A DNA stretch of 48,230 nt from Variibacter sp. (GTDB taxonomy: Bacteria; Pseudomonadota; Alphaproteobacteria; Rhizobiales; Xanthobacteraceae). A model generated the notes under the pieces. That model was not told where the DNA came from and searched no databases. It saw nothing but the letters and a program-made list of their open reading frames with translations. Position numbers and translations under genes: made by a program. Each line of letters opens with the position of its first letter. The stretch's first letter is position 1. Below, piece after piece: positions 1 to 13,324 of the stretch. Location: positions 1 to 48,230 of the forward strand of contig JADGHE010000022.1 of assembly GCA_019689555.1 (NCBI GenBank), read 5' to 3'.

Positions 1-48
1 GAGCGGCTGCGGGCCGAGACGGCGGGGCGCGTGGAGTCATGCCGGTGA
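1..48 (+). CDS. Possible 3' end of an upstream gene (partial)
   Basis: Reading from base 1, a frame stays open for 15 codons (ERLRAETAGRVESCR) and stops at TGA 46-48, overlapping the start of the permease gene by 10 bases. In haem/iron importer operons the periplasmic binding protein (HmuT) commonly sits here and overlaps hmuU. The fragment is too short to identify by sequence, so this is inference from position only. Confidence 0.3.
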   Translation, partial: ERLRAETAGRVESCR

Positions 49-1135
49 GCGCCGCGGCGCCGAGGGGCCCGCACCCGCGCGCGCCGGCGCGCCGCCGGCC
101 GCGGCTCGCGCGCTCGCCGGTGCTCTTTCTGGTGCTGCTCGCGCTCCTGCTTGCGCTCGCGGCGCTTGCGGCCGCGACCATCGGCGCGGCCGGCATTCCG
201 CCAGGCCGGCTGTTGGCCGCGGCCGGGCTTTGCGACGGGGAGGCCGGGCTGCTGGCGCGCGACCGGCTGATCCTCGGCGCCATCCGGCTGCCGCGCATCG
301 CGCTTGCGATTGCGGTCGGCGGCCTGCTCGGCGTGGCCGGCGTCGTCATGCAGGGGCTGTTTCGCAATCCGCTCGCCGATCCCGGGCTCGTCGGCGTGTC
401 GGGAGGCGCGGCGCTCGCCGCCGCGGCGACGATCGTCGTCGGCGACCGGCTCGCCGCCGACCATGGGCTGGCGTTGCCGCTCGGTTTTCTGCCGCTTGCC
501 GCCTTCGCCGGAGCGCTCGCGACGACCTCGCTGCTCTACCGCATTGCGACACGCGACGGGCGCACCTCCATCGCAACCTTCCTGCTCGCGGGGCTCGCGA
601 TCGGGGCGCTCGCGATGGCGGGCGTCGGCCTGCTGGTCTTCCTCGCCGACGACCGCGAACTCCGCGACCTGCAGTTCTGGATGCTCGGCTCTCTCGGCGG
701 CGCCACCTGGGGCAAGGTGCTGGCGCTCGCGCCCGTGCTGGCTGGGCTCGTCGCGGCGATGCCGCTCTTGTCGCGCGGGCTCGACCGGCTCGCGCTCGGC
801 GAGGCCGAGGCGTTCCACATGGGCGTCGCGATCGAGCGCCTCAAGCGCTGGGCCGTGGTGCTGGTCGCCGCCGCCGCGGGCGCGGCCGTCGCCCTCTCGG
901 GGGTGATCGGCTTCGTCGGCATCGTCGTGCCGCATCTGCTGCGCCTTGCGATCGGCCCCGGGCACAGGCTGCTGCTGCCGTCCGCCCTGCTCCTTGGCGG
1001 CGCGCTGCTGCTGGTCGCCGATACCGTGGCCCGCGTCGTCGCCGCCCCCGCGGAACTGCCCATCGGCATTCTCACCGCGCTCGTCGGCGCGCCGTTCTTT
1101 CTCGCCCTGCTGCTCCGCCAGCGCATGCTTGCGCC

Positions 1136-1139
<4 letters not shown>
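39..1139 (+). CDS. hmuU: FecCD-family haem/iron-complex ABC transporter permease
   Basis: Inner-membrane permease of a haem- or siderophore-type ABC importer, 366 aa, the usual length for FecCD proteins. It has a basic N-terminus, then about nine or ten hydrophobic segments. Family landmarks are visible: the RLPRIALAIAVGG segment, the GVVMQGLFRNPLADPGLVGVS stretch (around residues 100-120) and the GVIGFVGIVVPHLLRLAIGP loop that contacts the ATPase. The stop TGA (1137-1139) overlaps the ATG of the ATPase gene (1136-1138), so the two are translationally coupled. Haem is the likely cargo because the partner ATPase resembles HmuV; a ferric siderophore or cobalamin cannot be excluded. The start has a short GGAG upstream; in-frame GTG codons downstream are alternatives. 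Confidence 0.85.
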
Positions 1140-2905
<1,766 letters not shown>

Positions 2906-2955
2906 CATCCACGCCGCTCGAGGCGGACGGACGCGATGCTCCGCCTCACGCCCCA

Positions 2956-3135
2956 TCAAAACAGCGCGGCGATCCTGTCATACAGGGTCAGCTTGACGTG
3001 AGAGCCGAGCGCCCAGACCGCGCTCGCGACCGCGGCGCCGACGCCCGCCGCGATCACGCAATATTCGATCGCCGTCGATGCACGCTCGTCGGCGGCGAAG
3101 CGAAAAAGCTGCGCGATCGTGCCCGAGTCGAACAT
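2956..3135 (-). CDS. Flp/Fap-type pilin (type IVb)
   Basis: A 59-aa pilin-like protein. The short N-terminal leader is followed by DERASTAIEYCVIAAGVG, the hallmark of Flp pilins, with the conserved Glu and Tyr at the start of a single hydrophobic helix of about 20 residues. Prepilin peptidase would cleave shortly before this helix and the mature protein would polymerise into a tad pilus. A good ribosome site (GGGAGAAGAGG) precedes the ATG, which decides the start over longer in-frame options. No tad secretion genes (cpaB-F, tadE) are present in the window, so this is an orphan pilin gene whose machinery lies elsewhere. It is convergent with the ParA-like gene and downstream of mutT. Confidence 0.8.
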   Translation of the reverse strand: MFDSGTIAQLFRFAADERASTAIEYCVIAAGVGAAVASAVWALGSHVKLTLYDRIAALF

Positions 3136-3179
3136 CCTCTTCTCCCGTATCAAGGCCGTTGCCTGAGCCGTCCCGCCCG

Positions 3180-3584
3180 TCACAGCAAGGCCATGAGGTG
3201 GGCCACCAGGGGCTCGTCGGCCGGCGGCATGGCGTAGTCGCGCAGCCGGTTCGGGCGCACCCAGGCGAGACGCTGGCCTTCCCGCGGGGTCGGTATTCCT
3301 TCCCACCGGCGGCAGACATACAGCGGCATCAGCAGGTGGAAGTCCGGATAGGAGTGGCTCGCGAAGGCGAGCGGCGCGAGGCAGGCCTCGCGCACCGTGA
3401 TGCCCAGCTCTTCCTTGAGCTCGCGGATCAGCGCATCCTCCGGCCGCTCGCCCTTCTCGACCTTGCCCCCCGGAAATTCCCATAGCCCTGCCATCGCCTT
3501 GTTCGCCGGCCGCTGGCTGATGAGCACGCGTCCGTCGACATCGACCAGCGCGCAGGCGGCAACGAGGAGCAGGTCGACGGGCAC
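3180..3584 (-). CDS. mutT: 8-oxo-dGTP diphosphatase MutT (Nudix)
   Basis: A 134-aa Nudix hydrolase that removes oxidised nucleotides (8-oxo-dGTP to the monophosphate) from the pool and so prevents A:T to C:G mutations. The complete Nudix box G-x5-E-x7-REL-x-EE-x-G-I lies at residues 40-62 (GGKVEKGERPEDALIREL then KEELGI). The preceding RPANKAMAGLWEFPGG is typical of MutT rather than of other Nudix enzymes. The start is GTG (3582-3584). It lies in the same orientation as argJ (116 bases upstream), the parvulin and the pilin, in an arrangement familiar from Hyphomicrobiales. Confidence 0.9.
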   Translation of the reverse strand: MPVDLLLVAACALVDVDGRVLISQRPANKAMAGLWEFPGGKVEKGERPEDALIRELKEELGITVREACLAPLAFASHSYPDFHLLMPLYVCRRWEGIPTPREGQRLAWVRPNRLRDYAMPPADEPLVAHLMALL

Positions 3585-3700
3585 GGCTTCGGTTCGCAGC
3601 CTAGACAGGGGTTGGTTAAGCGGTCTTCAAGGCGACTGACAAATCAGGGCCGCGCGATGGCCAAAGCGCGCCTCGAGACCGCCCGTGGTTAGCGGAGTCC

Positions 3701-4942
3701 TTACGAGCGGTAGTCGCCATTGATCGCGACATAGTCCTTGGTGAGGTCGCAGGTGAGCACGCGGTCGCGCCCATTGCCGAGGCCGAGCGCGACCCGCACC
3801 GTGATCTCCGGCCGGCGCATGTAGCGCGACACCTCGGCCTCGTCGTAGGCAGGGTCGCGCTCGCCCCGGTGGGCGACGCGGATATCGCCGAACCAGATGC
3901 TGAGCTTGTCGCGGTCGGCCGGCTCGCCGGCCTTGCCGACGGCCATCACCACCCGCCCCCAATTGGCGTCCTCGCCGGCGATCGCCGTCTTGACCAGCGG
4001 CGAATTGGCGATCGACAGGCCGATGCGCCGCGCCGAACGCTTCGAGACCGCGCCTTCCACCACGATCTCGACGAGCTTGCGGGCGCCCTCGCCGTCGCGC
4101 GCGATCTGCTCGGCGAGATTCGCGAGCACCGCATGCAGCGCCTTGCGGAAGCCGGCGAGCCGCCGGTCGTTGGCGCGCAGGATCTGCGGCGCGCCGCGGG
4201 CCGCTGCGGCCCCGGTCGCGAAAGCGAGCAGCGTGTCGGAGGTGGAGGTGTCTCCGTCGACCGTCACGGCGTTGAAAGTGTCGACGACGCTCTTCGCCAG
4301 CAGGCCTTGCATGGCGGGCGCCGCGATGGGAGCGTCCGTGAAGACGAAGGCGAGCATCGTCGCCATGTCGGGCGCGATCATGCCGGCGCCCTTGGCGATG
4401 CCGTTGATGGTCACCGTGGCCGGGCCGAGCCGCGCGGTCGCGGTCGCGAGCTTCGGGAACGTGTCCGTGGTCATGATCGCGCGCGCCGCCGCCTCCCAGG
4501 CGTCCGGCGCCGCCCGCGCGATGAGCCCGTCCATCACGGGGGCGAATTTCGTGGCGTCGAGCGGTTCGCCGATCACGCCCGTCGAGGCGAGAAACACCTC
4601 TCCGGCGCGGCAGCCCACCGCCTTGGCGGCGAGCGCAGCCGTGAGCCGCGTCGCTTCGCGCCCGTTCTTGCCCGTGAAGGCGTTGGCGTTGCCGGAGTTG
4701 ACCACCAGCGCCCGCGCGCTGCCGCCCGCCAGGTGCGCCCGGCACCACTCCACCGGAGCGGAGGGGCATTTCGAGCGCGTGAAGACGCCCGCCACCGTCG
4801 TGCCCTTGGCGAACACCGCCATCAGCACGTCGGTCCGGTTCTTGTAGCGGATGCCCGCTTCCGCGGTCGCAAGCTTGACGCCGGCGATTTCCGGCAAGTC
4901 GGGGATGTGCTTGGGGGCGAGCGGGGAGACGGCGGTCGACAT
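3701..4942 (-). CDS. argJ: Bifunctional ornithine acetyltransferase / N-acetylglutamate synthase ArgJ
   Basis: A 413-aa enzyme of the cyclic arginine pathway: it moves the acetyl group from N-acetylornithine to glutamate, and many members also use acetyl-CoA. ArgJ is an N-terminal nucleophile protein that cleaves itself between Ala and Thr. Here the site is PDMA|TML, giving Thr195 as nucleophile. Other conserved stretches are [28 protein letters not shown], the oxyanion-hole region [11 protein letters not shown] and [10 protein letters not shown]. The length is normal for the family. The window cannot tell whether it is bifunctional or transacetylase-only. It is transcribed towards mutT. Confidence 0.95.
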   Translation of the reverse strand: MSTAVSPLAPKHIPDLPEIAGVKLATAEAGIRYKNRTDVLMAVFAKGTTVAGVFTRSKCPSAPVEWCRAHLAGGSARALVVNSGNANAFTGKNGREATRLTAALAAKAVGCRAGEVFLASTGVIGEPLDATKFAPVMDGLIARAAPDAWEAAARAIMTTDTFPKLATATARLGPATVTINGIAKGAGMIAPDMATMLAFVFTDAPIAAPAMQGLLAKSVVDTFNAVTVDGDTSTSDTLLAFATGAAAARGAPQILRANDRRLAGFRKALHAVLANLAEQIARDGEGARKLVEIVVEGAVSKRSARRIGLSIANSPLVKTAIAGEDANWGRVVMAVGKAGEPADRDKLSIWFGDIRVAHRGERDPAYDEAEVSRYMRRPEITVRVALGLGNGRDRVLTCDLTKDYVAINGDYRS

Positions 4943-5064
4943 CGCGGATCACATCTCTCGGTGTCATCCGGGGGAACGAAACCACGCGCCGCGCGCCCTG
5001 GCGGCAGGGCCCTGCGGCGGTGGGAGCGGAGAGCGGGCGAGAACGGGCCGGATCGGGGTCGGTC

Positions 5065-5083
5065 GACGGCCCTGCGGGCCGTC
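5065..5083 (-). terminator. Hairpin downstream of the parvulin gene
   Basis: GACGGCCC / TGC loop / GGGCCGTC gives an 8-bp perfect stem 47 bases past the parvulin stop codon. No run of T follows, so intrinsic termination is uncertain. Confidence 0.4.
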
Positions 5084-5129
5084 CGGGCCGAATGTCCGCC
5101 TCAGCGCCTGGCGTGCATGGAAAGACCCC

Positions 5130-6014
5130 TCACTTCTTCGGCTCCGTCGCCGCCGGCGGCTTGGGTTCCAGCCGTTCGATCTTGGCGTCGGCGCGCAGCT
5201 TGGCGACGAGCTCGGCCTGGCGCTTGCGGACGAGGAAGTTTTCGATCTGGTCCTTCACCTTCTCGAACTCGGGGACCGTGCGGTCGCGCCGGTCCTCGAC
5301 GCGGATGATGTGCCAGCCGAACTGCGTCTTCACCGGATCGGAGACCTTGCCCGGCGGCAGCGTGAACGCGGCCTCGGCGAATTCCGGCACCATCTGGTCC
5401 TTCGTGAAATAGCCGAGATCGCCGCCCTCGGCCGCGCCCGGGTCCTTCGACTTCTTCTTGGCGAGCTCGGCGAAGTCGGCGCCCCGCTTGAGTTCGGCCA
5501 GGACGCCCTTGGCCTCGTCCTCGGTGTCGACGAGGATGTGGCGGGCGCGCACCTCCTTCTCGCTGCCGATCTGCTTGGCGGCCTCCTCGTAGACCTTGCG
5601 CATCTCGCTCTCGGTCACCGAGGCCTTGGCCTCCTGCTGCAGCAGCGTCTCGCTCAGGAGCTTGTTGCGGACGAAGGCGAGGCGGCGCTTGAAGTCCGGC
5701 GTCTCGCCCAGGTTCTTCTGATCGGCGGCCTGTGCGACCAGGATCGTGTCGGAGAGATAGGCGACGAGGTAGTCGCGCTTGGCCTCGCTGGTCATGGGGG
5801 GAAGCTGCGGCCCCAGCTCCTCCTCGGCGATCGCAAGGTCGCTCGAGCGGATCTCCGTCCCGTTCACGCGGGCGATCACCGGGTCGGCGCTCTGCGCCCG
5901 GGCGGGGCCGGCGATCCCGGTCAGCAGAGCGGCGGCGAGCAGGCCGCAGAGGCCCGCGAGAGCCGACCGCGTAGCCCAAGCGGACTGGCCCGCGGGACAA
6001 GCCGTGACTGTCAT
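5130..6014 (-). CDS. Periplasmic parvulin-type peptidyl-prolyl cis-trans isomerase
   Basis: A 294-aa SurA/PrsA/PpiC-like foldase. The N-terminus has a positively charged stretch, a hydrophobic core (LAGLCGLLAAALLTGIAG) and an AxA-type cleavage site (ARA-QS), so it is a Sec signal peptide. A chaperone arm (VIARVNGTEI and a helical region) precedes the parvulin domain: RARHILVDTEDEA, GADFAELAKKKS, GGDLGYFTKDQMVPEF and QFGWHIIRVEDRR. The Lys/Pro-rich tail is flexible. I chose ATG 6014 because AAGGA sits 8 bases upstream; ATG 6023 (three residues longer) is possible. It is divergent from secA, so an exported-protein foldase and the export motor share an upstream region, as in many Hyphomicrobiales. 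Confidence 0.9.
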   Translation of the reverse strand: MTVTACPAGQSAWATRSALAGLCGLLAAALLTGIAGPARAQSADPVIARVNGTEIRSSDLAIAEEELGPQLPPMTSEAKRDYLVAYLSDTILVAQAADQKNLGETPDFKRRLAFVRNKLLSETLLQQEAKASVTESEMRKVYEEAAKQIGSEKEVRARHILVDTEDEAKGVLAELKRGADFAELAKKKSKDPGAAEGGDLGYFTKDQMVPEFAEAAFTLPPGKVSDPVKTQFGWHIIRVEDRRDRTVPEFEKVKDQIENFLVRKRQAELVAKLRADAKIERLEPKPPAATEPKK

Positions 6015-6150
6015 GAGAATCATCCTTCGATAAAGGCCGCCGGAGCCTGCCCGGGGCGAATTTGGGGCGGACAGTCGCGCAAAGCCACCGGCTTGGCAAC
6101 ACCTGATTTCATCGGGCTTTTCGGGCGCGCCCCGGGCGGCCGGCGGCCGA

Positions 6151-6180
6151 TTGACAAGCCCGGGACCCGACCCATATCTG
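6151..6180 (+). promoter_or_regulatory. Predicted secA promoter
   Basis: A perfect -35 hexamer TTGACA (6151-6156) is followed after 16 to 18 bases by CATATC/TATCTG as a weaker -10. The transcript would have a leader of about 130 bases before the secA ATG at 6320. This is the only recognisable promoter signal in the 305-base gap (6015-6319); I see no gene in that gap. Confidence 0.5.
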
Positions 6181-6319
6181 TCGGGTGCTTCGCGCGTGGA
6201 GCGCGCGGAGCCTTTGCCGTTTGCCGCGGCGAACCCGAAAACGCCGCAATCCCGGTCGAATCGGAAACGCCCCCCGCACCTGGCGAGGACCGCGGCGCAC
6301 CGAGAAAGGGACGTTCTCA

Positions 6320-9118
<2,799 letters not shown>

Positions 9119-9123
9119 GCCGG

Positions 9124-9139
9124 CGCCCGCCTGCGGGCG
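9124..9139 (+). terminator. GC hairpin after secA
   Basis: CGCCCG / CCTG loop / CGGGCG lies six bases past the secA stop. It has no U-run and lies between convergent genes, so a bidirectional role is possible. Confidence 0.35.
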
Positions 9140-9209
9140 GGGGCGGCTTCTCCTTGCGGGGTTTCCTTGCGTGGGAGCGTGACGCCGGAAAGGGAGCGCC
9201 GCGCCCGCT

Positions 9210-9833
9210 TCAGCGCACCACGCCGGATATGCAGCACGGCTTGCGCCGCGGCGGCGTGACCCGGCTTTTCAGGTAGCAGCGCGCGGTGGAAAGACCGTAG
9301 CCCGGCCGCACATAGGTCCAGGCGCGGCAGCGCGTATCCGCCGCGCAGGCCGCCGCGCAGGCGCTGCCCGCATCGGCATGCGCGTCGAAGCTGCGGTAGT
9401 CGCCGCCGAAGCGGTCGATACCGATTTCGCTCGCGCCGCGGCGCGGCTCGAGCACGCCCACGCCGCGCACGCCGGAGGCGCAGCAGGGGCTTTCGACGCG
9501 GGGCGGCACGGAGTTCTTGAGCCAGCATATGGCGCGGGGCCCCACCGTCGTCGGGTAGGAGAAGCTCCAGGCGCGGCAGCGGCTGTCGCGGTCGCAGCGG
9601 CTGGCGCAGAGGGCGGGATCCCCCGAGCGCACCACGAAGCTGAGATAGTCGCCGCCGGGTCGGTCGAAGCCGATCTGCGCGCGCGCGGGACGGATCGGGG
9701 CCGAGGCGATGAGAAGCACACCGAGCGCCGCCTGCGCCAACAGCGTTGCCCGCGCCGAGAGCGCCGCACCGCGCCGCGGCGCGCCGGCTGCGGAGCCTTG
9801 CGGATGCGTCGCCACCATGAGCATCGGCCACAT
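9210..9833 (-). CDS. Exported protein with two PAN/Apple-type domains
   Basis: About 207 aa. After a hydrophobic signal-like segment (LLAQAALGVLLIASAP) and an ARAQ cleavage-like site come two tandem copies of a Cys-rich PAN_4-type module. Both open with IGFDRPGGDYLSF / IGIDRFGGDYRSF, then CxxxCxxDxRCRAW (Cys pairs), then CWLK / CYLKS, and each ends with PCC. PAN modules bind protein or carbohydrate; bacterial members are mostly uncharacterised exported proteins. The start is uncertain: Met codons at 9833, 9824 and 9818 all leave the signal segment intact, and none has a strong ribosome site. Convergent with secA. No function is assigned beyond the domains. Confidence 0.75.
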   Translation of the reverse strand: MWPMLMVATHPQGSAAGAPRRGAALSARATLLAQAALGVLLIASAPIRPARAQIGFDRPGGDYLSFVVRSGDPALCASRCDRDSRCRAWSFSYPTTVGPRAICWLKNSVPPRVESPCCASGVRGVGVLEPRRGASEIGIDRFGGDYRSFDAHADAGSACAAACAADTRCRAWTYVRPGYGLSTARCYLKSRVTPPRRKPCCISGVVR

Positions 9834-9927
9834 TGGGCGAGAGGACCGGCCCCGCAATAGGCAGACCCATCGCAGGTGAACGCAGGCTGAACAGGTGCGA
9901 ATTTGCAAGACAGGCCGGGGGCGCCGG

Positions 9928-10830
9928 CTATCCGTGGGACCGCAGCAGCAGCACGACCCCGGCCACCACCAGCACGATTCCGGCGCCCTCCCGGCGCGCC
10001 ACCGCCTGGCGGAACACGACCACCGAGACGGCCTGCGCGAACAGCACCTCGATCAGGGCGAGGGTGCGCACGCTGGCAGCCGTCGCGAGCGCGAAGGCGA
10101 GGAACCAGAACTCGGAGGCGAGCGCGCCCATGAAGCCGGCGAACATCGACGGCCGCCAGGCGCGCGCGATCGCGAACAGCACGGCGCGCTCGCGCCAGGC
10201 GAGATAGGCGCTCAAGAGCAGCGCCTGCACGGCGAGCGCGATCACGAGCGTGAAGCTCGAGGCCATGAAATAGGCGGCCGCGTCGAGCGCGCGGATCGCC
10301 CCGCGATAGCCGATGGCCGAGAGCGCAAACAGGGCGCCCGATCCGATGCCGAGCGCGACCGAGCGCAGGCTCGCGGCCGAGGCCGCCCCCCGCTTCCACG
10401 ACATCAGCATCACGCCGGCGGTCGCCGTGAGAATCGCGGCTGCGAGCGGCAGCGTCACGGGCTCGCCGAGAAAGACGAGCCCGAACAGCGCCACCTGGAC
10501 CGGCTCGGTCTTGGTGTAGGCGATGGTGACCACGAACGAGCGCTCGCCCATGGCGGCGAGCATCAGCGCGGTGGCGAAAATCTGCGTCACGGCGCCCATC
10601 AGCACCCACGGCCAGAAGGCGAGCCCCGGGCGCGGCAGCGCGCCGCCGCTCAGGGCGGCGACGAGCGCGATCGCGACCAGGGCGAACGGGAAGCCGAACA
10701 GAAAGCGCACGTGGGTTGCGCCCACGGTGCCGAGGGTCGCGGTCAGCTCGCGCTGCATGGCGTTGCGCGCCGTCTGCGCGGCGGCCGCGAGCACCGTGAA
10801 GGCGGCCCAGAGCCAGTCCGATCCGATCAT
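9928..10830 (-). CDS. EamA/DMT-family transporter
   Basis: A 300-aa membrane protein with about ten hydrophobic helices arranged as two EamA repeats; the second opens around GIGSGALFALSAIGYRGAIRA. The first repeat has the typical RFLFGFPFALVAI helix and a short TKTEPVQVALFGLVFLGE stretch, the family's repeat-end signature. Members of the drug/metabolite transporter superfamily export amino acids, nucleotides or other metabolites; the substrate here cannot be told. It lies 111 bases downstream of ubiG in the same direction, which may be read-through rather than a functional unit. Confidence 0.85.
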   Translation of the reverse strand: MIGSDWLWAAFTVLAAAAQTARNAMQRELTATLGTVGATHVRFLFGFPFALVAIALVAALSGGALPRPGLAFWPWVLMGAVTQIFATALMLAAMGERSFVVTIAYTKTEPVQVALFGLVFLGEPVTLPLAAAILTATAGVMLMSWKRGAASAASLRSVALGIGSGALFALSAIGYRGAIRALDAAAYFMASSFTLVIALAVQALLLSAYLAWRERAVLFAIARAWRPSMFAGFMGALASEFWFLAFALATAASVRTLALIEVLFAQAVSVVVFRQAVARREGAGIVLVVAGVVLLLRSHG

Positions 10831-10941
10831 GAAGAGGCGTGCGGCAATCGGTGTCGGGCCGCACCCTTGCGTGATCGTGTGCGCGCGGTCAAACGCCGGC
10901 GGCGCAAGGCCCTCATGCAGGCGCGTCGGGCCACGGGGCGG

Positions 10942-11697
10942 TCAGGCGGGGCGCCGCGCCGCCATCATGTAATTGACGTCCATGTCGTCGGAGCGCCGCC
11001 ACGCCCCCGCGAACGGATCGAAGACGACGCCGACGCCATCGATCGTTTCAAGGCCGCCGCCCTCGAAGGCGCGCTCCAGCTCGTCGGGCGTTACCAGCCG
11101 GTCCCACCGATGGGTGCCGCGCGGCACCCAGCCGAGCACGTATTCGGCCGCCACGATCGCGAGCGCGAAGCTCTTGAGCGTGCGGTTGATGGTGGCGGCG
11201 ATCATGAGCCCGCCGGGCTTCACGGTCGCCGCCGCGCGGTGGATGAAGAGGTCGAGGTCGGTCACGTGCTCCACCACTTCCATGGCGAGCACGATGTCGA
11301 AGCGCTCGCTGGCATCGGCCATCTCCTCCACGGTGGTGATGCGGTAGTCGACCGCCACGCCCGAAAGCGCCGCGTGCGCGCGCGCGGCCGCGATGGCGTC
11401 CGCCCCGGGGTCGATGCCGACGACGGCTGCGCCCAGCCGGGCGAGCGGCTCGCTCAAAATGCCGCCGCCGCAGCCGATGTCGAGAAGGCGCAGGCCCGCG
11501 AGGCAGTCGACCCGCCTCGGGTCGCGGCCGAAGAGGGCCGCCGCGTGATCGCGGATATAGGCGATGCGCAGCGGATTGAGCCGGTGCAGCATGCGCAGGG
11601 GGCCGCTCTCGTCCCACCAGTCGGCGGCGCGGGCCGAAAACTGCGCGATCTCGCGGTCGTCGACCGTCGAACCGGCCCATTTCGGCTTGAGGCCCAT
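10942..11697 (-). CDS. ubiG: 3-demethylubiquinol O-methyltransferase UbiG
   Basis: A 251-aa class I SAM methyltransferase that carries out both O-methylations of ubiquinone biosynthesis. Motif I is LLDIGCGGGILSEPLARLGA, followed by VVGIDPG, FDIVLAMEVVEHV and the UbiG-specific FIHRAAATVKPGGLMIAATINRT. The N-terminal FSARAADWWDESGPLRMLHRLNPLR region is diagnostic. The start is fixed by GGAGG eight bases before ATG 11697; the longer frame upstream runs into the hemA regulatory region. It is divergent from hemA, and the Fnr/FixK box lies between the two, so respiration (quinone) and haem genes may share redox control. Confidence 0.95.
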   Translation of the reverse strand: MGLKPKWAGSTVDDREIAQFSARAADWWDESGPLRMLHRLNPLRIAYIRDHAAALFGRDPRRVDCLAGLRLLDIGCGGGILSEPLARLGAAVVGIDPGADAIAAARAHAALSGVAVDYRITTVEEMADASERFDIVLAMEVVEHVTDLDLFIHRAAATVKPGGLMIAATINRTLKSFALAIVAAEYVLGWVPRGTHRWDRLVTPDELERAFEGGGLETIDGVGVVFDPFAGAWRRSDDMDVNYMMAARRPA

Positions 11698-11796
11698 GCG
11701 TCGATCCTCCGGGCGGGTCCCTGCGATCCCTGGCGAGGAAAATGGTCTTGAGGGGCCGCCCACCGGCCCTCCGCCCGCCCCTGTCTCCGGCAAAAC

Positions 11797-11810
11797 TTGA
11801 TGGAGATCAA
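11797..11810. promoter_or_regulatory. Fnr/FixK-type box TTGAT-N4-ATCAA
   Basis: A perfect TTGAT GGAG ATCAA palindrome, the consensus for Fnr, FnrL, FixK and Anr regulators. Its centre is about 96 bases before the hemA ATG and about 107 bases before the ubiG ATG in the 202-base divergent gap. hemA genes of Rhodobacter and Bradyrhizobium are known to be under FnrL or FixK-type control, so hemA is the likelier target. Direct binding here is inferred. Confidence 0.7.
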
Positions 11811-11899
11811 GGCCGAGGACGCCGCCCCCGGTGCAGAAAGATGCGGCTCGACAACATTCTCGAACGCTTCTAAACGTGGGCCGCAAGGACGGCTGAGGC

Positions 11900-13129
11900 A
11901 TGGATTACGACCGCTTCTTTCAGAGCGCCTTGGATCGGCTCCAGAGCGAGAGGCGCTATCGCGTTTTCGCCGATCTGGAACGGATCGCCGGCCGGTTTCC
12001 CCACGCGCGCTGGCACACGCCCGCAGGCGTGCGCGAGGTCGTCCTGTGGTGCTCCAACGACTATCTGGGGATGGGCCAACACCCGAAGGTGATCGGCGCC
12101 ATGGTCGAGACGGCGACCCGCATGGGTACGGGCGCCGGCGGCACGCGCAACATCTCCGGCACCAATCACCCGCTCGTCGAGCTGGAAGCCGAACTTGCCG
12201 ATCTCCACGGCAAGGAGGCCGCGCTCGTGTTCACCTCCGGCTACGTCTCGAACGAGAGCGGCATCGCCACCATCGCGAAGCTCATTCCCGACTGTCTGAT
12301 CCTCTCGGACGCCCTCAACCACAATTCAATGATCGAGGGCGTGCGCCGCTCCGGCCGCGAGAAGGTGATCTTCCGGCACAACGATCTCGGCCATCTCGAG
12401 GAGCTGTTGCGCGCCGCCGGGCCCGAGCGGCCGAAACTGATCGTGTTCGAGAGCATCTATTCGATGGATGGGGACGTAGCACCGATCGCGGCCATCTGCG
12501 ATCTCGCCGCGCGCTACGGGGCCATGACCTATCTCGACGAGGTGCACGCCGTCGGCATGTACGGGCCGCGCGGCGGCGGCATCGCCGAGCGCGACGGCGT
12601 GATGGCGCGGGTCGACGTCATCGAGGGCACGCTTGCGAAGGCGTTCGGATGCCTCGGCGGATACATCGCCGGCAGCGCCGCGCTCGTCGACGCCGTGCGC
12701 TCCTACGCGCCCGGCTTCATTTTCACGACCGCGCTGCCGCCGGCGGTGTGTGCGGCGGCCACCGCCTCGATCCGGCACCTGAAGACCTCGCAATGGGAGC
12801 GCACGCGCCACCAGGAGCGGGTCGGCCGGACCAAGGCGCTGCTCGCCGCCGCGGGGCTGCCGCTGATGGCGAGCGAGACCCACATCGTGCCGGTGCTGGT
12901 GGGCGATCCCGAGCGCTGCAAGGCGGCGAGCGATCTGCTGCTCGAGGAGCACGGAATTTACATTCAGCCGATCAACTATCCCACGGTGCCCCGCGGCACG
13001 GAACGCCTGCGCATCACGCCGACACCGTACCACGACGACGCCCTGATCGGCCGGCTCGCCGAGGCCATGGTCGACGTGTGGGAGAGGCTCGGGCTGCCGC
13101 TCAACCGCTCGGTGCTCGCCGCGGAGTAA
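11900..13129 (+). CDS. hemA: 5-aminolevulinate synthase (C4 / Shemin pathway)
   Basis: A 409-aa PLP enzyme that condenses glycine with succinyl-CoA, the committed step of haem synthesis in Alphaproteobacteria. Landmarks: the N-terminal [33 protein letters not shown], the glycine-rich [13 protein letters not shown], the [10 protein letters not shown] segment that holds the PLP nitrogen (Asp213), and [15 protein letters not shown] with Lys247 forming the Schiff base. The length and the conserved [18 protein letters not shown] near the C-terminus are normal. The ribosome site is weak (CTGAGG). A perfect Fnr/FixK box lies upstream. The last nine bases, including the stop, form part of a 20-bp tandem duplication with the sequence just downstream. 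Confidence 0.97.
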   Translation: MDYDRFFQSALDRLQSERRYRVFADLERIAGRFPHARWHTPAGVREVVLWCSNDYLGMGQHPKVIGAMVETATRMGTGAGGTRNISGTNHPLVELEAELADLHGKEAALVFTSGYVSNESGIATIAKLIPDCLILSDALNHNSMIEGVRRSGREKVIFRHNDLGHLEELLRAAGPERPKLIVFESIYSMDGDVAPIAAICDLAARYGAMTYLDEVHAVGMYGPRGGGIAERDGVMARVDVIEGTLAKAFGCLGGYIAGSAALVDAVRSYAPGFIFTTALPPAVCAAATASIRHLKTSQWERTRHQERVGRTKALLAAAGLPLMASETHIVPVLVGDPERCKAASDLLLEEHGIYIQPINYPTVPRGTERLRITPTPYHDDALIGRLAEAMVDVWERLGLPLNRSVLAAE

Positions 13130-13160
13130 GCGCGCTTTCCGCGGAGTGAGCGCGCTTTCG
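13121..13160. repeat. 20-bp tandem duplication spanning the hemA stop
   Basis: GCGGAGTAAGCGCGCTTTCC (13121-13140) is repeated directly as GCGGAGTGAGCGCGCTTTCG (13141-13160), two mismatches. The first copy contains the hemA TAA; in the second the stop has become TGA. It looks like a replication-slippage duplication. Confidence 0.8.
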
Positions 13161-13178
13161 CCGCGCGCTCGCGCGTGA

Positions 13179-13202
13179 CCCGGGCCTGCTCCCGGGCCTG
13201 CT
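13179..13202. repeat. 12-bp perfect tandem repeat
   Basis: CCCGGGCCTGCT occurs twice without a gap (13179-13190 and 13191-13202), 19 bases after the previous duplication, in the gap between hemA and the IS66 end. Each copy carries the CCCGGG palindrome. Confidence 0.75.
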
Positions 13203-13324
13203 TCGGAACGCGGAGCAGCCGGATCTACCGCTTCGCGGAAAGGGTCGGCCGCCCGCGAGTCGCCGCGGGCTGCGAACACGGGCTGCGAGTTCGGATGAGC
13301 GGAAGGGCTTTTGCGTAAGCGTCG

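Noticed and set aside
13121-13202. CRISPR-like repeats after hemA
   Set aside because: The repeats are directly adjacent without spacers, differ in length (20 and 12 bp), and there are no cas genes.
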